Shown piece after piece: positions 1 through 5,884 of a DNA stretch of 7,325 nucleotides; positions within the stretch are counted from its first letter, which is position 1; each line of letters opens with the position of its first letter. A model generated the notes under the pieces. That model did not search any database. It saw nothing but the letters and a program-made list of their open reading frames with translations, and was not told the DNA's origin. The translations under genes were made by a program, and so were the position numbers. Source of the DNA: Clostridium sp. (GTDB taxonomy: Bacteria > Bacillota > Clostridia > Lachnospirales > Lachnospiraceae); the NCBI GenBank assembly GCA_016302185.1, contig JAEDOC010000105.1, forward strand, positions 1 through 7,325, given 5' to 3'.

Positions 1-622
1 TCTCCTTGTCTGTCTTCTGTCCGCGAACCACCGGAATCGACAGGAAGTCTTCCGTAAAGTCCGCATACACGTTGAGCATCAGTTCGGTTCTCTCCTGCGC
101 ATCCTCAAAGGTTGCGTGAGCTGTATGACCTTCCTGCCATAAGAACTCTCTGGAACGAAGGAACGGACGGGTAGTCTTCTCCCAGCGAACTACGGAAGCC
201 CACTGGTTGTAGTTTCTCGGAAGATCGCGGTAGGACTTTACATCCTTCGCATAAAAGTCGCAAAACAGTGTCTCAGAGGTAGGTCTGACACACATTCTCT
301 CCTGCAGCGGCTCTAAACCTCCCTGAGTAACCCAGGCAACCTCAGGCGCAAAGCCTTCTACATGATCCTTCTCCTTCTGAAGAAGACTCTCCGGAATAAA
401 CATCGGAAGATATACGTTCTCTACACCGGTTTCCTTAAAACGGCGATCCAGCTCATTGCGGATTCTCTCCCAGATAGCGAATCCGGCCGGTTTAATTACC
501 ATACAGCCCTTAACGCTGGTGTAATCACTTAATTCCGCTTTTTTCACAATGTCTGTGTACCACTGTGCGAAATCCTCATCCATGGAAGTAATGGATTCTA
601 CAAGTTTTTTGTCCTTTGCCAT
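1..622 (-). CDS. proS: Prolyl-tRNA synthetase, N-terminal 207 residues (partial, runs off left edge)
   Basis: Class II aminoacyl-tRNA synthetase that charges tRNA-Pro with proline in the cytoplasm. The translated frame begins MAKDKKLVES and stays open to the window edge. Visible landmarks are VKGCMVIKPAGFAIWERI (about residues 37-54), the substrate-loop motif RPTSE (113-117), and the motif 2 region with RWEKTTRPFLRSREFLWQEG (146-165). The RPTSE loop leads directly to motif 2, with no long inserted editing domain, and the N-terminal form matches the archaeal/eukaryotic-like (ProS3) type of about 480 residues; roughly 270 C-terminal residues lie outside the window. The ATG at 622-620 is preceded by an AGAGGAG ribosome binding site at 630-636, 7 nt away. 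The gene is controlled by the T-box leader just upstream, whose inferred specifier is a proline codon, which supports the identity independently. Identity is very secure. Confidence 0.96.
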   Translation of the reverse strand, partial: MAKDKKLVESITSMDEDFAQWYTDIVKKAELSDYTSVKGCMVIKPAGFAIWERIRNELDRRFKETGVENVYLPMFIPESLLQKEKDHVEGFAPEVAWVTQGGLEPLQERMCVRPTSETLFCDFYAKDVKSYRDLPRNYNQWASVVRWEKTTRPFLRSREFLWQEGHTAHATFEDAQERTELMLNVYADFTEDFLSIPVVRGQKTDKE

Positions 623-681
623 GATATGACTCCTCTCTTTCAACATAGGTAATAAATAAAATAGAATAAAAAATAATACAG

Positions 682-732
682 AAAAAGCCGTCGGATCCTT
701 GCAATCTGCTGATCACAGGGACCGAACGGCTT
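682..732 (-). terminator. T-box-controlled intrinsic terminator of the proS leader
   Basis: On the minus strand AAGCCGTTCGGTCC (732-719) pairs with GGATCCGACGGCTT (698-685) with one or two mismatches or bulges and is followed by a short U run (686-682). The 5' arm contains the CGGTCCCT segment also needed by the antiterminator, so the two folds exclude each other. Transcription would stop here, about 60 nt before the proS start codon, when tRNA-Pro is charged. Confidence 0.85.
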
Positions 733-1016
733 ATAATTCGGCGGTACCACCCTTCTTAACCGGAACAACTGAGTTTTTTATGCGTACATTCACAAAATCT
801 TCCCAGGCATCTGTCCGATTCACCTTTTTCTCCGTTAACGCCGGATCTACGATACACTTTCATGTATGGCTCCAAGGCCGGTTCAGCCTTCCTTGACACA
901 AGAAACCTCGCACCAGACGGTTTCCTCTCTGCCTGTGTATGAAAGCTTACTAATCCCCTTCCACGCCGTAATGGCTGTTATGAAGCGAACCACCGCGGGG
1001 CAGAACGCTTTAAGTA
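682..1016 (-). promoter_or_regulatory. T-box riboswitch, proline-specific, upstream of proS
   Basis: Leader RNA that senses uncharged tRNA-Pro and allows transcription into proS. The conserved T-box core AGGGTGGTACCGCC is read on the minus strand at 753-740; its UGGU would pair with the tRNA acceptor end (discriminator A). In the antiterminator, AGGG pairs with CCCT and ACCG with CGGT, using bases at about 717-724 that the terminator also needs. In Stem I an AGTA bulge is followed by AGCTTTC, which pairs with GAAGGCT; the 3' side of the specifier loop then reads GAA-CCG, giving a CCG proline specifier at 881-879. The distal hairpin (arms near 919-925 and 901-907) carries the AGAGAG and GGTG elements typical of T-box Stem I. 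The 5' boundary is estimated from the promoter. Class is near certain; exact pairings are drawn by eye. Confidence 0.93.
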
Positions 1017-1022
1017 TCCTTG

Positions 1023-1051
1023 ATTTTACGCCAAGATGAAGGGTTTGTCAA
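1023..1051 (-). promoter_or_regulatory. Promoter for the proS T-box leader
   Basis: On the minus strand a perfect -35 TTGACA (1051-1046) is separated by 17 bp from a -10 TAAAAT (1028-1023). Transcription would start near 1016. It lies back to back with the promoter of the DUF2442/HTH module; the two -35 boxes are 34 bp apart. Confidence 0.82.
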
Positions 1052-1085
1052 CCGGTGAAGAAGAAAACCTGCAGTCATTTTTTAT

Positions 1086-1114
1086 TTGACAATATAGGAT
1101 ATATCCTATGTAAT
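1086..1114 (+). promoter_or_regulatory. Promoter for the DUF2442/XRE module
   Basis: A perfect -35 TTGACA (1086-1091), a 17-bp spacer and a -10 TGTAAT (1109-1114, 5 of 6 to consensus). The predicted start is near 1121. The spacer is almost filled by a perfect palindrome, so RNA polymerase binding should be blocked when that operator is occupied. Confidence 0.8.
1094..1109. promoter_or_regulatory. Palindromic operator inside the promoter spacer
   Basis: ATAGGATATATCCTAT is a perfect 16-bp palindrome lying between the -35 and -10 boxes and sharing its last base with the -10. The position is that of a repressor operator. The obvious candidate repressor is the XRE-type HTH protein encoded by the same transcript, because autoregulation is usual for antitoxin-like XRE proteins. 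That assignment is inference; the palindrome is seen directly. Confidence 0.75.
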
Positions 1115-1172
1115 GGAACTATGAAAGAAAAAGGAGGCGATATAACATTGTCTTAAGAAAGAGGAAACAAAC

Positions 1173-1393
1173 ATGACACATCATATTCAAACCGTAATAC
1201 CAAAAGAAAATTTTATAATCGAAGCACTGTTTTTCCAAAGCTCCAGCAATTTAAATCCGATAAGACTCTTTTTGAGCGCATGACTGTAGACACCGGCGGG
1301 TATGGCATCTCCTGGAACGATGAATTGGATCCGGATGCCGAAATAATTTGGGAGGATGGCATTCTAATCGAAATACAAAAAAACCGGATATAA
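1173..1393 (+). pseudogene. DUF2442-domain gene, disrupted by an internal frame break and probable deletion
   Basis: The ATG at 1173 has an SD-like GAGG 8 nt upstream and reads MTHHIQTVIPKENFIIEALF, the usual first strand of DUF2442 proteins, but this frame then runs into a stop (TGA near 1281). From about 1229 the -1 frame continues the family pattern: VFPKLQQFKSDKTLFERM, then VDTGGYGISWNDELDPDAE, then EIIWEDGILIEIQK, ending at TAA 1391-1393. The expected middle (family pattern roughly xNGxxKxYDVxxLF) is absent, so about 14-17 residues and the frame seem to have been lost together. DUF2442 proteins are small partners often encoded beside XRE regulators or in toxin-antitoxin-like pairs; their biochemical role is not established. 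The segment also seems joined in design to the following HTH frame. Family assignment is from memory of the pattern. Confidence 0.7.
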
Positions 1394-1626
1394 ACCACCT
1401 TCTCGCCTATCAACTTGCGCTGGCTCGCGATAATGCCCGGATGACTCAGAAAGAGTTTTCTGAAAGAACCGGAATTTATCAGGCTGATATCAGTAAGATA
1501 GAACGCGGAATCGGCAATCCTTCTCTTTCTACTTTAAAGCGTCTGGCAGATGACCTTGGTATGGAATTGAGAATCAGTTCTATCAAAGCACAGAGAACAG
1601 ATGCAGAGGAGCAATCCATAACCTGA
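1348..1626 (+). CDS. XRE-family helix-turn-helix regulator (start uncertain; may be the C-terminal half of a DUF2442-HTH protein)
   Basis: A single Cro/C1-type HTH domain: NHLLAYQLALARDNARMTQ, then the recognition region TGIYQADISKIERG, then NPSLSTLKRLADDLGMELR, with a short polar tail. It should bind DNA as a dimer; the palindrome at 1094-1109 is the natural target. The start is a real problem. The only in-frame start before the domain is TTG 1348 with no SD, and the next ATG (1441) lies inside the HTH. A GGGAGG at 1350-1355 has no start codon in this frame at useful distance. The preceding DUF2442 frame reaches an A AAA AAC heptamer (1378-1384), and a -1 step there continues exactly into PDINHLLAYQ. 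The protein may therefore be made as a DUF2442-HTH fusion, or the whole locus may be decaying. Confidence 0.75.
   Translation: MGGWHSNRNTKKPDINHLLAYQLALARDNARMTQKEFSERTGIYQADISKIERGIGNPSLSTLKRLADDLGMELRISSIKAQRTDAEEQSIT
1378..1384 (+). other. Candidate -1 frameshift heptamer A AAA AAC linking DUF2442 and HTH frames
   Basis: In the DUF2442 frame the codons are CAA AAA AAC CGG ATA TAA, so the heptamer sits in the X XXY YYZ register used for -1 slippage, with a stop only two codons further on. After a -1 step reading continues CCG GAT ATA AAC, that is P-D-I-N, the HTH frame. A GGGAGG lies about 22 nt upstream, further than the usual stimulatory distance, and no strong downstream hairpin is evident. 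A simple one-base indel in the A7 tract explains the same picture. Confidence 0.4.
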
Positions 1627-1674
1627 ATTCATGCCAAAATAACAAAATACTACACCTTCATTATAAATAAGGAA

Positions 1675-1704
1675 TTGACATTCCGCAAAAAAACGGTGTA
1701 GAAT
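1675..1704 (+). promoter_or_regulatory. Promoter for the TRAP-transporter T-box leader
   Basis: A perfect -35 TTGACA (1675-1680), an 18-bp spacer and a -10 TAGAAT (1699-1704). Transcription would start near 1711, just before the T-box. A 7-bp inverted repeat (CTACACC 1650-1656, GGTGTAG 1695-1701) brackets the -35 and touches the -10. Confidence 0.78.
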
Positions 1705-1710
1705 TAACAC

Positions 1711-1993
1711 ATGTATATGGTTTTAAATTCCGTGAAGAGAACAAGTAAGAGCAGAACCATCTGTTTCAGAGAGCTGCCGGTTGGTGCGAGGCAGTACCAG
1801 AACTGTTCTGAATATCATCTCAGAGAAGGGAAGCCGAACGAATAAACAAATCATCATTTATTAGGTTTCCACGGGTGCTTCCCGTTACAGAAGCCGCGTA
1901 TGCCGGTACGTTGTACTCATACTTGTTTCAAAGAAGAAACAGGGTGGTTGCGGTTTTTATCCGTCCCTATGTTCAGGGGCGGATTTTTTTTAT
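1711..1993 (+). promoter_or_regulatory. T-box riboswitch upstream of the TRAP transporter (specifier UAU Tyr, or AUC Ile)
   Basis: The leader senses an uncharged tRNA and turns on the TRAP operon. Stem I: AGTA (1744-1747) is followed by AGAGCAG (1748-1754), which pairs with CTGTTCT (1803-1809); the 3' side of the loop reads GAA-TAT-CA, closed by GAGA/TCTC. The distal arm has AGAGAG, then CTGCC and GGCAG around GGTTGGTGCGA. The same alignment in the proS T-box puts CCG right after GAA, so the specifier here should be UAU (1813-1815, Tyr); one base later is AUC (Ile). The T-box core AGGGTGGTTGCGG (1941-1953) departs from the usual ACCGCG but still forms an antiterminator: AGGG with CCCT and GCGG with CCGT. 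UGGU fits a tRNA with discriminator A, true of both Tyr and Ile. Class is secure; amino acid is tentative. Confidence 0.9.
1959..1993 (+). terminator. T-box-controlled intrinsic terminator before dctQ
   Basis: ATCCGTCCC (1959-1967) pairs with GGGGCGGAT (1976-1984) as a 9-bp stem with one G-U pair and an 8-nt loop, followed by eight T (1984-1991). The left arm is the same CCGTCCC that pairs with the T-box core in the antiterminator, so it is a conditional terminator. Confidence 0.92.
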
Positions 1994-2024
1994 AAAAAAG
2001 AATCTTATGGGAGGGAATCTGACT

Positions 2025-2519
2025 ATGAAAACCTACAAAAAACTCATGGACGGCATTGCCATGCTGGAAAAGCTGGCACTGGCTGCTTCGACCGTCCTCA
2101 TCCTGGTGCTGACCGTCGGAAATGTATTTTCCAGAAAAGTCATCCATCAGTCCTGGTCGTTTACTGAGGAACTGGTTGTTGCCGTATTCGTCCTGATCAC
2201 TTTAATCTCCGCAGCTCTGGCCTGCAGGGAGGGAGAACTGGTCAATTTATCCATTCTCTTTGACCGTCTGCCGAAAAAGATCCGGAAGCCGCTGTTCTTT
2301 ATCAACACGGTGCTCTGCGTTATCTTCACCTCCGTCCTGTTTAAGTACGGCATGGATAAGGTATTGACTCAGCTGGCCAACGGCAAACGTACCTTCGTGC
2401 TGAACTGGCCGGAATGGATCTTCTGGTCCTTCGTGCCCATCGGTGCCGCCTGCATGATCCTGCATTTTATTGAATTTTTCATTGATTACTGTGTGAAAGA
2501 AAAGGAGGAAACAAAATGA
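2025..2519 (+). CDS. dctQ: TRAP transporter small membrane subunit (DctQ family)
   Basis: Four-helix subunit of a tripartite ATP-independent periplasmic-type (TRAP) transporter, which partners the large DctM subunit for Na+-coupled uptake of organic acids. It is 164 residues, normal for DctQ. Hydrophobic helices lie at about 17-35, 50-66, 90-106 and 128-150. The family pattern W-x-x-x-E is seen in SWSFTEEL (W44, E48), followed by an RxG segment and a basic LPKKIRK loop; the common His-Ile after RxG is replaced by ELVNL. ATG 2025 is chosen because GGGAGGG lies about 9 nt upstream; in-frame starts further up fall in the terminator or T-box. The stop overlaps the next start as ATGA, indicating translational coupling. 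Expression depends on the upstream T-box. Substrate cannot be told from this subunit. Confidence 0.93.
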   Translation: MKTYKKLMDGIAMLEKLALAASTVLILVLTVGNVFSRKVIHQSWSFTEELVVAVFVLITLISAALACREGELVNLSILFDRLPKKIRKPLFFINTVLCVIFTSVLFKYGMDKVLTQLANGKRTFVLNWPEWIFWSFVPIGAACMILHFIEFFIDYCVKEKEETK

Positions 2520-4861
2520 TCAGCGCAATTTTATTTGTCTCATTCTTTGTCTTTCTAATCATGGGCATTCCGATCAGTATCTGTCTGGGACTGTCATCCA
2601 TCTGTGCGATTCTGTACTCCGGCACCTCACTGACCATCGTTGCCACTAATATGTATTCCGGCATCAGCAAATTCCTGCTGCTGGCCATTCCGTTCTTCGT
2701 ATTATCCGGTAATATCATGGCCAAGGCCGGTATCTCCAAACGATTAATTAAGTTCGTCAACACCTGTGTCGGCCATCGCCGCGGCGATATCGCTATCGTG
2801 TGCGTTATCGTTGCCTGCTTCTTCGGCGCCATCTCCGGTTCCGGTCCGGCAACCGTAGCGGCTCTGGGCAGTGTCCTGATTCCGGCTATGATTGAGCAGG
2901 GCGGTTTCTCCGCTCCCTTTGCGTCGGCACTGATGGCGACGGCCAGCTCCATCGCCATCGTTATCCCGCCCAGCATCGCTTTCGTTGTTTACGCTTCCAT
3001 CACCGGTGTTTCCATCGCCGATATGTTTACCGCAGGTATTGTTCCCGGTATTCTCATGGGCGCAGTTCTCGTCATTGTAGTTATGGTCGAGGTCCGCAAA
3101 AACGGTATTCAGTCTACTCAGAAACGGGCCAGCGGGGCAGAACGTCTGGCAGCCTTCAAGGATGCCTTCTGGGGTCTTCTGATGCCGGTCACCATCCTGG
3201 GCGGCATCTACGGCGGCATCTTTACTCCTACCGAGGCGGCAGCCGTATCCGTAGTTTACGGCCTCTTTGTGGGTATGTTTGTCTATCGGGAAGTATCCGT
3301 AAAGGATCTCTGGGATCTCATCATCGATTCCGGTAAGACCACCGGCGGCATCATGCTGATCGTTGCCTGTGCGTCTCTGTTTTCCTTTGTCTGCACTCAG
3401 TTCGGTATTGCGCAGGCGGCTTCCAATCTGCTGGGAAGCATTGCCCACAACCAGGTAACCTTCCTGCTGATTGTCAATGTGATCTTCCTGATCGCAGGCT
3501 GCTTTATCGATGCCAACTCCGCGATGTACATCTTCATCCCGATTATGCTTCCGGTCTGCAAGCAGCTGGGCTATGATCTGGTTGCCTTCGGTCTGGTCGC
3601 TACCGTAAACCTGGCCATCGGACAGGTCACACCTCCGGTCGGTGTCAACCTCTTCGTTGCCATCTCCGTGAAGCTGAAAAAAGGGATGGAGTCTGTGGAT
3701 ATCCCGAAGATCTCCAGAGCCGTTGTTCCGATGATTGTATCCTGTATCATCGTGCTGCTGGGCATCACTTATATTCCCGGTATTTCCACCGCACTTCCGA
3801 AGGCATTGGCCAGCGAAGGTTCCTATACCGGTACAGTTCTGGCCCAGAATGACGGCAATCAGAATTCCGAAGAGCTTCTGACAGAATTCAGTACCATCGA
3901 TGATTATTCCAACTTAGGCTGGGAGGAGCAGACCTGGAACTTTACCTGCTCCACGACAGAAACCAGTACCTGGGCCGAGGCCGGACGAAAATTCGGCGAG
4001 CTGATGGAACAGGCTACCGGCGGTAAGATTACAGTAAACGTATATGCAGCCGACCAGCTGACCGGCGGAAATCAGTCCGAAGGAATTCAGGCACTGATGA
4101 ACGGGGATCCGGTGCAGATCTCCATGCACAGCAACTTGATTTACTCCGCCTTTGACCCGAGATTTAACGTGGTGTCCCTTCCGTACATCTATGACTCCGC
4201 GGAAGACGCCGATGCTAAATTAGACGGCCCGGCCGGACAGATGATGAAGGATATCTTAAGTGAGTACGGGCTCCACTGCATGGGAATCGCTGAGAACGGC
4301 TTCCGTCAGCTGACCAACAACGTCCATGAAATCAAATCTGTGGACGATATGAAAAATATCAAGATTCGTGTGGCAGGCAGCAATCTTCTGATGGAATGCT
4401 ACAAGCGCTGGGGCGCCGATGCCACCAACATGAACTGGTCCGAAACCTACACCGCCCTTCAGCAGAAAACCGTGGAAGGCCAGGAAAACCCGCTTCCTGC
4501 CATCGATGCCGCCAGCGTCCAGGAGGTTCAGCCCTACTGCTCCATCTGGAATGCCAACTATGACTGTCTGTTCTTCTGCATCAATCAGAAGCTCTACGAC
4601 AGCTTAACTCCCGAACAGCAGGCTGTTGTTGATGAGGCAGGACAGAAAGCCGTCGCCTACCAGCGCTACATCAACCGCGCCGGCGACGAAGAGATCATGA
4701 ACCGCTGGGAAACCAAAAATGGAGTAACAATTACTCCCTATGAGGATCTGGATATTGACTCCTTCAAAACTGCCGTAGACGGCGTTGATGAATGGTTTAT
4801 TGACACCCTGAAAGGACAGGACTATGACGATGCGGAAGAATTAGTAGCCGCATTTCGATAA
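2516..4861 (+). CDS. dctM: Fused TRAP transporter large permease and substrate-binding protein (DctM-DctP)
   Basis: A 781-residue protein. Residues 1 to about 431 are a complete DctM permease, the Na+-coupled transport domain, with typical signatures FFGAISGSGPATVAALGS, IVIPPSIAFVVYASITG, GGIYGGIFTPTEAAAVS and NLAIGQVTPPVGVN, ending in a last helix and TYIPGISTALPKAL. After an acidic/polar linker (about 432-473) comes a DctP substrate-binding domain (about 474-781), normally a separate secreted protein or lipoprotein. It shows GFRQLTNN, IKSVDDMKNIKIRV (R618 aligns with the Arg that usually binds the substrate carboxylate) and ALQQKTVEGQENPL (N658). No signal peptide or lipobox lies at the junction, so this is not two genes joined by a lost stop; the DctM C-terminus is expected outside, which would tether the binding domain. 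AAGGAGG (2502-2508) precedes ATG 2516 by 7 nt. The ligand is unknown, probably a carboxylate. Confidence 0.94.
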   Translation: MISAILFVSFFVFLIMGIPISICLGLSSICAILYSGTSLTIVATNMYSGISKFLLLAIPFFVLSGNIMAKAGISKRLIKFVNTCVGHRRGDIAIVCVIVACFFGAISGSGPATVAALGSVLIPAMIEQGGFSAPFASALMATASSIAIVIPPSIAFVVYASITGVSIADMFTAGIVPGILMGAVLVIVVMVEVRKNGIQSTQKRASGAERLAAFKDAFWGLLMPVTILGGIYGGIFTPTEAAAVSVVYGLFVGMFVYREVSVKDLWDLIIDSGKTTGGIMLIVACASLFSFVCTQFGIAQAASNLLGSIAHNQVTFLLIVNVIFLIAGCFIDANSAMYIFIPIMLPVCKQLGYDLVAFGLVATVNLAIGQVTPPVGVNLFVAISVKLKKGMESVDIPKISRAVVPMIVSCIIVLLGITYIPGISTALPKALASEGSYTGTVLAQNDGNQNSEELLTEFSTIDDYSNLGWEEQTWNFTCSTTETSTWAEAGRKFGELMEQATGGKITVNVYAADQLTGGNQSEGIQALMNGDPVQISMHSNLIYSAFDPRFNVVSLPYIYDSAEDADAKLDGPAGQMMKDILSEYGLHCMGIAENGFRQLTNNVHEIKSVDDMKNIKIRVAGSNLLMECYKRWGADATNMNWSETYTALQQKTVEGQENPLPAIDAASVQEVQPYCSIWNANYDCLFFCINQKLYDSLTPEQQAVVDEAGQKAVAYQRYINRAGDEEIMNRWETKNGVTITPYEDLDIDSFKTAVDGVDEWFIDTLKGQDYDDAEELVAAFR

Positions 4862-4868
4862 CATTAAA

Positions 4869-4910
4869 AAAGAACGCTTTCCGTTTTTCGCAGAAAGCGT
4901 TCTTTTTCTT
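4869..4910. terminator. Bidirectional intrinsic terminator between the TRAP operon and the rpn-like gene
   Basis: A perfect stem AGAACGCTTTC (4871-4881) with GAAAGCGTTCT (4893-4903), an 11-nt loop, an A run on the left and a T-rich run on the right. It can end transcription from both sides. The stop codon of the convergent minus-strand gene is right at its edge (4910). Confidence 0.92.
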
Positions 4911-5884
4911 TAAAGTTCAAATTCTTCGAACAGCAATTTGCGATAAGAAAGATCCGAAAGCGCCCGCTTCACATCTTCAGCGCGCCCCGCTTCATATAAC
5001 ATGGAAAAAAGCTTCGCCATGCGTTCCTCGCCAGCCTCCATTCCCTTTTCCATTCCTTTGGCCATTCCTTTGGCCATTCCTTTGGCCATTCCTTTGGCCA
5101 TTCCCTTCTCCATTCCCTGGGCTTCTCCTCGCAGAATGGCTTCTTTTTCAGCCGTTTCCAAAGCTTCTTTAATTTCATCCGCCATGATTCTTCTCAATGC
5201 CTCGCACATTGTCGGCTCATCTCCTTTCCGTTCTGTCACATAATCCTCATTTACAGCAAGAACCACCTCCAGCACTGAATCCATTAGATTCCTCCAACCC
5301 TGATTCAAAGCACCGGTGGCTTTCATTACAAACTCTTCCATCGTTTTTTGTTCCAGATTCGGTGCCATCGCCCGCAGCCAGATCTGGTTTTCCTCTTCCA
5401 ATTCCCCTGTTACAACCACCTGCGTATCAAACAAGCCCTCTTTCCTCACATAATAGATTCCGGCATACTCTTTTGTCACCCGAAACCCACGTTCTGCAAA
5501 ATAACGCAGAAGCTTATCCGGCTTTGTATGCCTTACCAGGGAAATTGTAATGTCGTCGGCCGAAATCGCATCCTCAGACTCTCCGCCTGATTTATAAAGA
5601 CAGGCATACGCATAAACTTTATAATAGGTGTCAATGCCAAGTTCATCTTCCGGAGACTTATACTCCAACAGATTATTCCCTTTGAAAATATGTCCCAGAG
5701 AATTGTTCAGCCGACCTTCTGCCGGCTTTTTAATGATAAGTAAATCGGCCTGAAGCGGTTTTGTATTCAACAGGTACTCCTTCTGATAATTCAGAGAAAT
5801 CGTTTCCTCACGAAATACCAGTTGAACCGCAGAGCAAAAGGCAGGATGCCATTGGATCCTCTTCTTTCTTAATCTTTCTCCCAT
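4910..5884 (-). CDS. Rpn-family / PD-(D/E)XK nuclease-like protein with GMAK repeat
   Basis: A 324-residue protein of the Rpn (recombination-promoting nuclease, transposase-like PD-(D/E)XK) group, in the form common in Lachnospiraceae. Evidence: IQWHPAFCSAVQLVFRE near the N-terminus; QADLLIIKK (D47) then NLLEYKSPEDELGIDTYYK (E74, K76), giving the D...ExK nuclease core; and a long charged helical C-terminal half. Relatives nick or cut DNA and promote RecA-independent recombination; no activity can be claimed for this member. Residues of about 256-285 are seven near-identical four-residue units (GMAK, with GMEK at the edges) encoded by a 12-bp tandem repeat, within a predicted coiled-coil-like tail. 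The ATG at 5884 has AAGGAG a few bases upstream. It stands alone, convergent with the TRAP operon. Such genes are often multicopy and vary between strains. Confidence 0.85.
   Translation of the reverse strand: MGERLRKKRIQWHPAFCSAVQLVFREETISLNYQKEYLLNTKPLQADLLIIKKPAEGRLNNSLGHIFKGNNLLEYKSPEDELGIDTYYKVYAYACLYKSGGESEDAISADDITISLVRHTKPDKLLRYFAERGFRVTKEYAGIYYVRKEGLFDTQVVVTGELEEENQIWLRAMAPNLEQKTMEEFVMKATGALNQGWRNLMDSVLEVVLAVNEDYVTERKGDEPTMCEALRRIMADEIKEALETAEKEAILRGEAQGMEKGMAKGMAKGMAKGMAKGMEKGMEAGEERMAKLFSMLYEAGRAEDVKRALSDLSYRKLLFEEFEL
5039..5122. repeat. 12-bp tandem repeat inside the rpn-like gene
   Basis: Seven consecutive 12-bp units on the plus strand. Four are identical (CATTCCTTTGGC at 5051, 5063, 5075 and 5087), flanked by CATTCCCTTTTC (5039), CATTCCCTTCTC (5099) and CATTCCCTGGGC (5111). 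The unit is a multiple of three, so gain or loss of copies changes protein length by four residues per unit without breaking the frame. Confidence 0.95.

Noticed and set aside
699..896. Plus-strand frame in the proS leader
   Set aside because: It lies within the T-box RNA on the opposite strand and has no protein pattern.
1875..2024. Upstream extension of the DctQ frame
   Set aside because: It crosses the T-box core and the terminator; ATG 2025 has a proper ribosome binding site and gives the normal DctQ length.
2479..3448. Long minus-strand frames opposite the dctM region
   Set aside because: They are antisense to a clear DctM domain, show no family pattern, and reflect its codon composition.
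5039..5122. CRISPR-like array
   Set aside because: Units are contiguous with no spacers and encode an in-frame protein repeat.
4969..5243. Repetitive frames (runs of PKEW and AIPL) on both strands
   Set aside because: They are other-frame readings of the 12-bp repeat inside the rpn-like gene.
5197..5590. Plus-strand frames opposite the rpn-like gene
   Set aside because: No recognisable domain; antisense to a gene with a clear D...ExK core.
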